Assembly: GCA_049999765.1 (NCBI GenBank)
Contig: JBNGIQ010007140.1
Span: 1 to 23,463, forward strand
Direction of reading: 5' to 3'
Length of the DNA: 23,463 bases
From: Phaeoceros laevis
Lineage: Eukaryota > Anthocerotophyta > Anthocerotopsida > Notothyladales
The position numbers and the translations under genes are program-made. Of this stretch, positions 1 to 9,324 are shown piece by piece. The notes below the pieces were generated by a model. It was not told the origin of the DNA. It saw only the letters and a program-made list of their open reading frames with translations, and did not search any database. The first letter of the stretch is position 1; each line of letters begins with the position of its first letter.

Positions 1-976
1 GCTCAAGACCTCGCCATACAAACTTTCAAGTGTTCCATTAATTGCACCCCTGTCATCGTGAGGTACCAAAATCGACATTCCTAGAGAAAGGGACATGAGC
101 TTGCTACATGACCTAAGCTCGGCAGGGACCTCTCCTCGCACGCCGGCATTCTCCATCAGGCTGAGCACAGCGAGGCCGGTGAGATTTCCCAAGGAGGCTG
201 GAATTTCCCCCGTCAGACTGTTCGCCTCCAAGTCCAGAACCTGCAGCTCCTTCAACGATGATCCCAACCACGCAGGTATGGGTCCTGTCAGGTTAGCCTA
301 AGACAAGCGCAAGAAGGTGAGGGAAGAGCAGTTTGCCAAGGTGCCGGGAATGGCGCCATTCAACTCGCTCGGTGATTGCCCATCCGATGCCGTGCCCAGC
401 TCCAGAGAAACCAGCTTGTTGCATCGCCCTAACACAGAAGGCATGGGTCCCGAAAAATCGTTGCTCCCCAGCGACAGCATTTGCAACGCCGATAGAGTCC
501 CGATCGAATCAGGCAGAATTCCCGATTTAAGAAATTGCCGCTTAGGTCCAGCGACACCAAAGTGCTCACTCCAGAGCTGCCATTTCCCGCTTCGAGGACG
601 TCGGGGAAGCTGCCTTTGAAGCTGAACATTGGAGGAGAGGTTGAGGTGAGTGAGAAAGGGCATAGTGAAGAGCAGCGGCGTGACATGTACAGTACCGTGG
701 AGCCCCTGCCCCGGAAGCTCCAGAGCAACCACTCTTCCACCACCACCAGCTGCACAGGCCACTCCTTTCCACCTGCACACATTCCGAGACGCTCGCCAGG
801 TGGCCAAAGCTCCGCTGGGATCCTCCACAATCTCCTGCTTGAACGTTGCGAGAATGCGCCTCTGCTCTGAAACCAATGCAGGGTTATTATTAGAAGCAGC
901 GCTAGCAACAGCAAACGTTGCGCAATGCCAGCGTGCGCAGCTCCACAGCAAAAGGGCGATGGCAGCAGGTATTCAT
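1..976 (-). pseudogene. LRR receptor-like protein, 5' part, broken (continues past left edge)
   Basis: The reading frame encodes a signal-peptide-like segment (IALLLWSCARWHCATFAVASA), then an LRRNT_2-type cap with a W-x8-C-x-W-x-G-V-x-C core (TWRASRNVCRWKGVAC). Plant-type LRRs follow (LTGPIPAWLGSS, LTGEIPASLGNLTGL) and stay open to the left edge. This is the N-terminal ectodomain of an LRR receptor-like kinase or protein, normally a plasma-membrane receptor; no transmembrane or kinase part lies in the window. Three small indels are visible. The ATG at 976 is one base out of frame with the signal peptide (near 968). The frame shifts near 625-630 and shifts back near 528-536, so LRR homology continues only by changing frame. 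An in-frame TAG lies at 298-300 inside an LRR. I call it a pseudogene; base-call errors in the assembly are the alternative. Confidence 0.8.
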
Positions 977-1685
977 GAAGCATAAGGGATCCGGAAGAAC
1001 TGCCATATTGTGAAACTTGGTTGTGCGCATGCGTCAATAGTCTATATACCACGAGCAACCGACAATCCGTCGACAGTCGGCGCCTTCTTTTTGAAGGTGA
1101 AGGAAGAGCTGGACCCGCAGTGACGAGGGTGAAGCTACTGCGCTGCGGAAGGGCTGTGCATATGCTTTGACACTGTGGTCCGGAAGCAGGCTATTTTCTG
1201 CCGTCCTGGGTTGGTTTACATCAGGCCAGGTGTGTAGGTTCGAGGCCGATTCATCATTCTTGAAATAGTCCAGATGTCTGATCAAGTGGACAGTTTAGCT
1301 GCCTTGTGCCATGCATTGATTGCTCATTAAGGATCACTCATTTCACACGTTTGGGACAGTTTCATACAATATGTTGTGAATTCATCGATAGCTGCGTATC
1401 CAAGATTCCAGACTGCAAACCCTATCTACAGACCAACATTTGTAAAGTGCGTCCGCGTGTTGCCTCCACAGGAAGCCACTTGTTGGCACATCTGTGGCAG
1501 CTCTTTCCTGAAATAGATCGTTTCAGTGCCATGTGTCGCTCTCCCTGCCTTCACCTACTTGTAATCCCTCCCGCAGAGAAGAGGAAAGCTGCTGTCCTGA
1601 CCACGGTCTTGATTCAAACTTTCGTCCTCTCGTTCAATCGGATTTCAAGCAACCAAGCGTCGATTTGGGAGCAGCAACCGTTGTC
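977..1685. other. Intergenic region between divergent LRR and HMA genes
   Basis: No convincing coding frame. The open frames at 1034-1285 (minus) and 1306-1842 (plus) have no domain and no residue pattern of a real protein. The region lies between two divergently transcribed units, so it probably holds both promoters. An ATG at 1274 (MSDQVDSLAALCHALIAH, then stop) is short and unsupported. Confidence 0.5.
1043..1048 (-). promoter_or_regulatory. Possible TATA box of the LRR gene
   Basis: TATATA followed by GA on the minus strand, about 70 nt upstream of the likely ATG at 976. The spacing suits a plant core promoter. Short AT motifs are common, so this is only a positional inference. Confidence 0.35.
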
Positions 1686-3540
1686 ATGTGGTCCGCAAAC
1701 GAGGTGCAATGTTCATCCTAAATCTTGCCTCCAGGGCCATCTCTTACACAAGTTGAAATCCAAGAATCTTGGCTTACAGATTGCGTGTCTCTTCTTGTGT
1801 ATTGCAGTTTTTCTACAGCCCGTCACAATCGGGCGGCAGTGATGTCTACACACCGGACGCTCCTCCCAGAGGCTACTACCATCTGCCGGAGGTAATCGCC
1901 GATGTCGACGAGCACCACCGACCTTCTGCTGCTTCTCCGGATATGTTCCCTCCGGGCCACAACCGACCTCATTCCCCGTACGCGTCCCCCCCCATGGACG
2001 CATACGCCCATGGCCAGCTCCCGCTACCGGTGCAGCAGCAGCTGCCGGCTGGCTACGCCGGTGCAACTCCTTTGGTCCCGTCGCCTCACGACTACGCTGC
2101 CGACCCTGGAGTCGGCTCGCACCACGCTCATCACCTGGATTTGGACGACTTCAAGCATGGCTCAACAGCGGCGGCGGCAGCAGCAGCCGCAGCAGCGGCA
2201 ACAGCGACGGCAGCAAGAGCAGCCTCTCACATGGGGCATCAGGGGGCATCAGGCCTCTTACACGGGGCATCAAGCCTCTTACATGGGGCATCAGGCCACC
2301 ATCAGGCTCTCCCGCCGGCTTACACCGGCCACACCAATGCGGCAATGGCGGCGCCCTCGTTGATGGGGTCCCAGCCTCTCCCTGCTTACACACCCGGGGC
2401 ACCCACAGCAGCGTCGCTGATGGGGTCCCAGCTTCCTTATCAGCCGGCTTACACTCCCGACTACAGGAACGGCGCAGCAGCTCCTTTTGCTGCCTCCCAG
2501 CAGCCTTTGCCGCCTGCGGTCGACTACAGGAACGGAGCAGCAGCGCACCCCTCAAGTATGGCTGCTTACGCCGGCGCGGCGCCGGCAGCAGTATCCTCTC
2601 TTGCGGGTGCCCATGGCCAGGCTCAGGCGCCGTACACGGACTACATGAACGGCGGAGCAGGCGCTCTTGCTGGCTCCCAGCATCAGCCGCTTGCTGGGCC
2701 TTACGACTACAGGCATGTGAATGGCGCGGCGGCCCCTGGTGTCGCTGGAGTTGGACACAATCGGCTGCCCGCGGCTTACGACTACAGGAGCGCTGCTGCT
2801 CCATCGATACCACCGGTTTCGGTTCCGGGGCAGATGCCAATTGTGGTGCCGCCGGCCCCCCACAGCAGCACCTACGTATACAGCTCTCCAGCATCGCTGC
2901 CCCCCATTACTAGCAGCGCCTACCCCAGCACCTATGCGCACCCTGGTGCTGCTACCAGCAGCGCCTACCCCAACACTTACGCGCAATCTGCTGCTGCTGC
3001 TGCTGCCCAGACTCTGCCGCTTGCTCAAAGCAATTTCTCCCCAAAGGTCAGTGCAAGTTTTATTTTGGTTTGATGCGCTTGAAAGAAAGAGTTCTGCTAG
3101 GTGAAGATATGGATGCCAACCGGAGCTGTACGTGTGCCTTGTTTGCAGACTGTGGAGTTGCAAGTGCCGCTGTGCTGCGAGGGATGTGGCGATCGCATTA
3201 AAGATGCTCTCATTGATTTGGAAGGTAGAGTGGTGCAAGCTTTGCTAGCTAGGGCTCCGTTTTGCTTTGCTAGGTACTCAAGATTGTTGCAAGTGGAATT
3301 CTGGCTTCAATGTTCAGTCATGAATGGATGTCAAAAACTCTTCCTTACTAGTATTTCTAAGTGATCTTGGAATACGCTTGTGCTGCAGGTGTGAGAGGCG
3401 TCTCCCTGGATTTCGAACAAGAGAAGGTGACCATTGTGGGAAACGTGAATGCAGAACAGGCACTCAAGCAGGTTAAAGCCCTCAAGCCCAAGGGTGCACA
3501 CCGTCTAGGAACTAAAAAAATCATGTACAGGAACATGTGA
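1686..3540 (+). CDS. HMA-domain metal-binding protein with Ala/Pro/Tyr-rich N-terminal region
   Basis: Three well-supported exons: 1808-3046, 3149-3224 and 3389-3540. Introns are 102 and 164 nt with AAG|GTCAGT, G|GTAGAG and TTTGCAG, GCTGCAG ends, and phases match. A tiny first exon 1686-1703 (MWSANE) joined to the acceptor at 1806-1807 would supply an ATG in phase 0; this start is inference. Exon 1808-3046 encodes about 413 residues of low complexity: a poly-Ala tract near 2167-2215, GASxLLHGAS repeats, LMGSQ repeats, and five imperfect DYRNGAAA-like units between 2459 and 2800. The C-terminal 75 residues form a heavy-metal-associated fold with the metal site LCCEGCGDRIKDAL and the typical second half GVRGVSLDFEQEKVTIVG. 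There is no CaaX box; the protein ends KKIMYRNM. In typical HIPPs the HMA comes first and a prenylation motif last; here the order is reversed, closer to NaKR-type proteins. Likely role: binding a soft metal such as Cu or Zn, or protein interaction; the target is unknown. Confidence 0.8.
2459..2800 (+). repeat. Imperfect coding repeat DYRNGAAA in the HMA gene
   Basis: Five spaced copies of a short Tyr/Asn/Ala motif are encoded here: DYRNGAAA, DYRNGAAA, DYMNGGAG, DYRHVNGAAA and DYRSAAA. They are separated by 20-40 Ala/Pro/Gln-rich residues. The variation and spacing suggest old internal duplication of a coding unit, not a recent slippage tract. Confidence 0.7.
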
Positions 3541-4005
3541 AAAGCTTATGTACTATGTAAGGCTCGCTAAAATTCAGTCAGGGGGCACTGGCTTTAAAGA
3601 ACCTCTGCTTACTAGGTTGTGAACTGCACCAGTTGAGGAACGCCTTCATGAATCCATTTTTGTACAAGACGTCCCAGTGACGACCGGTAAATTATTTTTT
3701 GTAAGCTGTAAGCTTGGAGATTGTCACTTGACATCATGAAGCCTTTTGTGAATGAACAAGGACTTTGTGCTTACAACGCCAGGAAAGTTCTCACTCTTTG
3801 AAGTCATATTGGATCAAAACAATTCATGAAAAGTTGGAACCTTTGTTTCAAACTGGATTTCATTCAACTTCGTCTTCGAGCTTGCAGTTTCAATACAAAT
3901 TCACCAGAAAATCAGTGTTACCCATCTCACCAGCCAGACGAAAAACAACGTTCACCATTGCGTGGCCAAATCCGAGCTCCAAGAAGGACAGATCTGGAAG
4001 TATAA
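3541..4005. other. Intergenic, no gene seen
   Basis: Contains the 3' UTR of the HMA gene and sequence upstream of the H3-variant gene. The open frame at 3765-4079 has no recognisable domain and ends in the tandem repeat. Confidence 0.5.
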
Positions 4006-4077
4006 TAAGCTTGAGCTCCTCCTTGGACCTTGGAGGTACCTTAAGCTTGAGCTCCTCCTTGGACCTCGGAGGTACCT
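4006..4077 (+). repeat. 36-bp tandem duplication upstream of the H3 variant
   Basis: Two adjacent 36-bp units (4006-4041 and 4042-4077) differ at a single base. Each holds AAGCTT, GAGCTC and GGTACC palindromes plus a CCTCC...GGAGG inverted pair. It lies about 200-270 bp upstream of the H3-variant ATG. It could be a duplicated regulatory block or a chance recent duplication. Confidence 0.9.
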
Positions 4078-4123
4078 AGGCCTTGAGTCTTAAAACCAGT
4101 CCAAATGACTACCAGTTTGTCTG

Positions 4124-4129
4124 TATAAG
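4124..4129 (+). promoter_or_regulatory. Possible TATA box of the H3 variant
   Basis: TATAAG about 150 nt upstream of the ATG at 4275, which would leave a 5' UTR of roughly 120 nt. The call is positional only. Confidence 0.3.
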
Positions 4130-4274
4130 CACAGCAGGAGACTGGCCAGAAGTATCTCATTGCCCTCCCTCGTGATCAAGTCACCAGAGTGAGGTCTAGC
4201 AACATCCTGAGGAGGTTGTTCTGTACTCACCAGCCTACCGTTTCACAAACAAGTTCAAAAACTTCCAAGCAGCA

Positions 4275-4928
4275 ATGGCGCGTACCAAGCAGACAGCTCG
4301 CAAGTCCATCGGAGGCTTGCCTCCCAAAATGCAACTAGCCACCAAGGCTGGTGGTATTAGGAGGCCCATTGGTGGCAAGTCTCTTCCAAGCACTGCAGGA
4401 GTGAAGAGGCCACATCGTTACAGGCCTGGTACCGTTGCTCTTCGGTAAGCTATCGAAGCTGGCCTGTAAATGCTTCCGACTAAAGTTCAAGTTCTCCTTG
4501 CATCTAGAAGTTGAACTAAAATGCGCTTGCCTTGCCTACCTGCCAGTGAAATCAGAAAATACCAGAAGAGCTCTGATCTTATTATTCGCAAGTTGCCATT
4601 CCAGCGACTAGTGCGAGAGATTGCAAACAACATCAAGGTAACATCCCACACTTCCACAGAATTCGAAGCTCTAGTCCTGAATCTTGTTTTTGGTGTTTGC
4701 ATCATCCGTAGCTGATAAAATAGGCTGTTTGCAATGTTACCTTTGAATGTGCAGCCGGGTCTCCGTTTCCAGAGCCATGCAGTTCTGGCCCTTCAAGAAG
4801 CCACTGAGGCTTGCTTAGTTGGGGTCTTTGAGGACACCAACTTGTGTGCCATCCACGCGAAGAGGGTCACTATCATGCCCAAGGACATGCAACTGGCCAT
4901 TAGAATCCGAGGACACTGTCGCATGTAA
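4275..4928 (+). CDS. Divergent histone H3 variant (H3.3-derived), three exons
   Basis: Exons 4275-4444, 4547-4637 and 4755-4928 join in phase through canonical GT-AG introns (102 and 117 nt) and give an intact 144-residue protein; ordinary H3 has 136 with Met. The fold is clear: [64 protein letters not shown]. Tyr at the H3 Y41 position and the His/Leu pair in FQSHAVLAL are plant H3.3 marks. The tail starts normally ([10 protein letters not shown]) and then departs. K14 is Leu, R17 is Lys and K18 is Met. Seven extra residues (GGIRRPI) follow A24, and the ARKS around K27 reads GGKS; K4, K9, K23 and the K36 equivalent remain. In the core, Tyr99 is Cys, Arg128 is Ile, the FKTD near K79 is IKPG, and the C-terminus is HCRM in place of ERA. 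Introns exclude a retrocopy. Probably a specialised nucleosomal H3, or a relaxed copy not yet disrupted. Confidence 0.9.
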
Positions 4929-5145
4929 TTTATTTTGAAGGATGGTGATATGGGAACTCCTAGTGCCCACGTCAACCTAGCAGTAATACTAGTAGAAAAC
5001 TTTCTTACTAACTAGTCTGGCTCTGTGAAAACTTTGAGTACTCATTTGAATTCAAAAGCACGCATTTGTAACCCACCAACATTAAAACATAGTCGTGTCC
5101 GACGAGCTTCTGGAGATAAATCTTTAAATCTTTCATTTGTGAGTA

Positions 5146-6432
5146 CTAAATGCAAAACCTCCGAGCTGAGCTTTGCTCAAAGTCACCTCCACTTGTTCCT
5201 GGCAGGGATGATTGATATCCCCAACCAAAAACGTGTGGTGTGCACTCTGCCCATGCTCGATCTAGCTTTGGCCAGGTCTCTTCGATGCACCTGCTGCTTG
5301 CCTCCACACGTGAGTGGATCTCTTGGAGCATAGCTACGCTTCCTGTTTGGCTGCAGGCTTGCAGAATGGACACTAGTGTGACCTCGTTTGGACACATACC
5401 TTGCTCTTGCATCTGTTGGTACAGCTGCAGAGCCATGTCTCTTTGGCCCTGCTCCACATACGCTGCCAGCATTGCATTCCAAGATACCACATCACGTGCA
5501 CGCTCAGACAATCCGTCAAACACCTTGAGTGCATCACTCCCACACTTCCCGTACAAAGTGATCAGGATGCTGCCCACAAAAACAGCTGAGTCGTAGGCCC
5601 TTTTTTTAGCATCGGCATGTATATGGCTGTCCCAGCTTCTAGGGACTCCTCTCTGGTGCACCGACCATCCTCTACAACATCCAGTTCCTCCTCTGCAAAA
5701 CATGCGGCACGCCTGCAGTGCACTTATAATCGTACAAGCATCCGAACTCTCACCATCCTGCTGCATCAGAAGGTAAAGCTGAAAAGCCTTCTCTAGATCT
5801 GCTTGCCCCTGCTCCACATATGCTGCGAGCATTGCACTCCATGACACATTCCATGACACAAATCTCACTCAGACATTCCATCAAACACCTCACGTGCATC
5901 TGCAATGCTGCCAAACTTCCCGTACATGCTAACAAGGGCACAACCAACAGAGACGTGCGAGTCATAGCTCGTCCCCTGAGTTGTGGCATGTATTGCTCTC
6001 CCCTTTTCCAGACACCTGACTTTCATGGGCAGACCATCCACAGCACCACCTTCTTCCTTGCTTGCTGCCAGCATCCCACATGCTTGGAGTGCAGTTACAC
6101 CTTTCTGCTGCATTCCATCATACAGGTGCAAAGCCTTCTCCGCTTGGCCCTGCTGGGCATATGATGCAAGGATGGCATTCCGCACTTTACCAATGTGCTC
6201 ACCACAGACTCACCAAGGAAACTGGTGGATTCCCACCGGTTCTTATCCAGCGGTTCACGAATCCGGAGGAGGCACCACCCTGCTGGTCCATGCGCAACAG
6301 GACTTCCACCGCCTGGTCCAGCTCCCCCTCCTCGCACAAAGTTTGAAATCCATCGCCTGCCGTAGTCCACCCAAAGAGGATTGCCCGGAGTGTTTCAACC
6401 AGAAAAGCTCCCTGTTTCGCTTGTGCCGACAA
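5146..6432 (-). pseudogene. PLS-type PPR gene, decayed
   Basis: PPR repeats are unmistakable on the minus strand but spread over several frames. A block at about 6432-6290 holds an N-terminal motif (EGELDQAVEVLLRMDQQGG). The block 6182-5865 holds NAILASYAQQGQAEKALHLY and VSMYGKFGSIADAREVFDGM, then a TGA. The block 5868-5146 holds SWSAMLAAYVEQGQ, ITLYGKCGSDALKVFDGL and VVSWNAMLAAYVEQGQ, then loses PPR similarity near 5290. A 12-nt tandem duplication at about 5838-5861 creates WNVSWS in place of a single VSW motif. A deletion removes the middle of one repeat (QQKGVTALQACG). No E or DYW domain remains. The intact family consists of organellar RNA-binding and editing factors; this copy cannot make one. 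Confidence 0.85.
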
Positions 6433-6878
6433 TTGGCATCCAGTAGGCTCTCCACCAAGCGTTGTAGAGGTTGTGTCAGCAGTGCCTCGCTGATCACAAA
6501 AACCAACATCTATATTGTCTCCACGACGCCATCCCCAAACGCACAGAGATTGTGATCAGGGACCTGCTGCCTGGTGCCAACATCTTTTCCCACCATTCTC
6601 AAACGTTTTGTGAAACTTACTCGAAGTCAGTTCTGCCAAAGCTCCTAGCTGGCAGACACAGCCACAGCCCATAGGGTTTACGGGATCATCGTAGAACGAC
6701 AAACTCATTTACATTATAAAGACCGGATGAAAACACAGTTGGTAACCGAGGGGCCCCGGCAGACTCTGAACAGAGCATGGTGGCACCATGTTCTTCCAAC
6801 CCAAGCTTGCCTACCACATGAGCAGAACGCGAAAACTGCAGACCCAGAGTCCACAGATGAAGATGCTCGAGATAAAAT
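6433..6878. other. Intergenic between PPR relic and cupin 3' end
   Basis: No domain recognised. Open frames are short and overlap in all frames. Some minus-strand sequence near 6433-6510 may be the eroded 5' end of the PPR gene. Confidence 0.4.
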
Positions 6879-6884
6879 TTTATT
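6879..6884 (-). terminator. Poly(A) signal of the cupin gene
   Basis: AATAAA on the minus strand, about 95 nt downstream of the cupin stop codon at 6980-6982. The distance is normal for a plant 3' UTR. Confidence 0.5.
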
Positions 6885-6979
6885 GCGAAATCGCTAGCAC
6901 TCTAAATCTGAAAGCGCTACGAGCTCTGGTAACTTGTCGCTAGCTAATATCATATTTACAAGCTAATGTCCTAGTTGCT

Positions 6980-9031
6980 TCAGTACGCAGCTCGACCTAG
7001 CCGTTCTTCATTTGAGTCCACAACATATCCAGGTAGGATAACAACATCCTTCTGTGCAGCCAGAAAATCACGAACCGTATCCTTGGGCACATCGAAGGAC
7101 GCAGCCAAGACATCATATTCCTTGTCCTTGGCAAGAAGATTCAACACTGAGTTATCCCCTGCAACCGGAAAAGGACCAGTTTTCAGATCCGACAGTGAGG
7201 AGCAGGACAATCTTGTAGCAAAGTCTTACAAACAGAGCAGAGCGTACCTGCAAGAAATTCAGGAGGTTTGTTGTGCTCCGAGGTTGTGCTGAAACCAACA
7301 AACTGGAAGGTACAATCCCTGGAAGCCACCTGTGAAACTGGGTAATATCTGGGTACCACGAAGACTGTGCCCTCGGTCACTTCCGTGTCCAGAGCTGCGG
7401 TTCCATTAGGGAATGCAACGTGTACATAGCCACGTCCCTTTGTCACCAAAGCAATCTCAGTAGCTACTGGATTCCAATGGGGTGCCAGCATGGATCCCTG
7501 CACCACCCAGCAGTTACACACAAGGTCCCAGCGCTCATGCCAACGACCAATACCATGTTTGGTAAACTGATAAAAGGTCGTACCGCGTTCAAGTTGACAG
7601 CGAACAAGCTAAGGTCCGCATGCTTCAGCCTTTTGAAATCCTTCTTGTCTACAATGGAGCTCCAGCCATTGTCGTTCTTGAAGTCAGGCTTCTTCTTCAG
7701 CAAGTTGAATGGCTTCTTCTTAGAACGATTCAATGGATCCACTAAAAGGTCCCATGGATCCTCTAAAAGGTCCTGAAGGGCATTCCACCCATTCGACCAG
7801 CTACCAGCAGGTTTGTTTGGCAACATGGGCCTTACGTCTGCGGTGCTCTTGTTGACAGCGGTTCGTGTGGTGAATATGATAGCTCCTCCTGTCTGGACAC
7901 CCAGTATTTCGGAAATGTGCTCCCTGTCAACCTGAGAACAGAAGAACATCAGGATAAGACAAGTAATTCTCCACTAAAATCAATGGACATCCAGGGAATA
8001 CTCTTACCTTGTATGCTGCTGCTAAGACATCTGGACTGAAACCTGAAAGGACTGTAGGAGGATCCAATCCTCCTGCGACAAAGAAAGGCTGCAGCAGAAA
8101 CAAAAAGCCACACCATTACTTGCTGTATTAAGCACACAGATACAAGGCTTTCTAGATGACCACCTCCCAAACTGAAAAGGAAAACCTTGCAACATGACTC
8201 ACCTGAAAGTGACCTGGGTTTAAGCTGTTGCGTGCATCCAAGGCTGAAAAGATATTCAGCCTGAGCCTTGAATCCGTATTCAGAATGTAATGAACAGTCC
8301 CGCCAGGAAGAGTGTAAATGTCACCATCTGTGAGCTCAGTGGAGGCGTACCGAGACTTCGAAACAAACCCTAGCCTCGCACTACCTGAGCCAGTACAAGA
8401 AAAAAGTCACATCGCGATCCCAACACCAGTATGTAACGACTCAAACAATCCTCGAAGGAAGCTATCACCTACCTTGAAGCACGTAGAGTACCACGGGAGC
8501 ATCCAGATAGTGAGGAAGGAGCAGCGCCTTAGGCTCCAAAGTCACAAAGCCAAGCCCCAGCTGTTTGAGCGGAGCCAACTCCTCCCCCCGCCTCCGGGGC
8601 AAAACTCTCAAGGAACCAGCAGCAGTCTTCACGAGCGCCTTGGGCTTCTGCAGCACAAACTTGCTCGGCCTGCCGCGCTCCTCCTCCTCTCCCTCCTCCC
8701 TCTCCCTCCGCTTCCTCTCTTCCTCCTCCCTCTCCCTTTGCCTCCTCTCCCATTCCCTCCGCTTCCTCTCCACCTCCTCCCTCTCCCTTTCCCTCCTCTC
8801 CCTCTCTTCCTCCTCTCGCTCGCGGCGCCTCTCTCGCTCCGATTCCTCCTCCTCTTCTTCCTCCTCCCACCACTCCCGCTCCCTACGCCTCTCCTGGTTC
8901 TTGAGTGAGTGCTCAGACTCCAGCTGCTGGGTCTGGTGTTCAGCCTTCAAGCTCACAGCAGAAGCCACCATGACCACAGCAGCCAGAGCTGCCAGGAGGA
9001 GAACCAATTTGCATCTTCGCGACATCGCCAT
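6980..9031 (-). CDS. Vicilin-like bicupin storage-type protein with Glu/Arg-rich N-terminal segment
   Basis: Six exons on the minus strand: 9031-8473, 8384-8203, 8088-8008, 7931-7584, 7497-7248 and 7158-6980. All introns are GT-AG, 76-114 nt, with matching phases, giving 532 intact residues. The ATG at 9031 starts a signal peptide (CKLVLLLAALAAVVMVASA). Residues about 47-121 are almost only Glu and Arg. Cupin domain 1 (from about 124) includes LLLPHYLDAPVVLYVLQ and LTDGDIYTLPGGTVHYILN. Cupin domain 2 includes GSMLAPHWNPVATEIALVTK and TEGTVFVVPRYYPVSQVAS. The linker FNLLKKKPDFKNDNG matches the vicilin pattern of a bulky-Asn-Leu turn between cupins. The second His of cupin 2 is Tyr, so full metal binding is unlikely, as in many vicilins. 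Expected role: secreted or vacuolar storage globulin; the charged segment resembles the spacer of vicilin-like antimicrobial peptide precursors, but no cysteine-pair repeats are seen. Confidence 0.93.
7733..7774 (-). repeat. In-frame 21-bp duplication in the cupin linker
   Basis: Two adjacent 21-nt copies, each coding for a DLL-x-DP-type heptad (LLEDPWDLLVDP), lie in exon 4 between the two cupins. The copies differ by a few bases and the frame is kept. Confidence 0.65.
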
Positions 9032-9148
9032 AGCTGCCAATTTCCAGACACATGCTCAGGCCAGCAAGTGGACTTCGAGATGCAGCAGCCTGCCGTTGAC
9101 CTTTAATAGCACACTCCTCACTGCAGTACTCCAAAATGTCATCTGGGA

Positions 9149-9317
9149 ACGTGTGCACGGCCATTGCCGGAGATCCTCGAACTGCAGATCCCAACGGTGT
9201 CACAAGAAGGGAACTGGAGAACTGCCTGTGTGCATGTCTGTTGAGCACCACGTTACAGTCGAGCACACGATATGGTAGCTCGACACGTGTACTGATTGTG
9301 TGCGTATTTGCATGCAT
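9149..9317 (-). promoter_or_regulatory. RY and G-box cluster upstream of the cupin gene
   Basis: Within 290 bp upstream of the cupin ATG are an ACGTG core at 9149-9153, a CATGCA RY core on the minus strand at 9236-9231, a CACGTG G-box at 9284-9289, and a palindromic TGCATGCA at 9310-9317. RY sites are bound by B3 factors of the ABI3/FUS3/LEC2 group, and ACGTG/G-box sites by bZIPs; together they mark seed-storage promoters in angiosperms. Function here is inference. Confidence 0.55.
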
Positions 9318-9324
9318 AATGTAA

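Noticed and set aside
528-636. Programmed frameshifting in the LRR gene
   Set aside because: No slippery heptamer or structure is evident; two opposite shifts plus a TAG fit decay or sequence error better.
1237-1247. Perfect Pol III B-box consensus GGTTCGAGGCC, possible tRNA
   Set aside because: The T-arm stem has a mismatch, no A box lies at the right distance, and no acceptor stem can be formed.
1306-1842. 178-codon plus-strand frame before the HMA gene
   Set aside because: It has no domain and random-looking composition; only the splice-consistent ATG at 1686 in another frame was kept as a possible first exon.
2151-3238. Long minus-strand frames over the HMA gene
   Set aside because: Repetitive GC-rich coding sequence leaves the opposite strand open; no domain occurs there, while the plus strand has matched splice sites and an HMA domain.
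4275-4928. H3 variant as a processed pseudogene
   Set aside because: It has two introns with canonical borders in phase and no in-frame stop or frameshift.
8565-9278. Long plus-strand open frame rich in Ser and Leu
   Set aside because: It is antisense to the Glu/Arg-rich cupin exon; the minus strand has signal peptide, splice sites and cupin homology.
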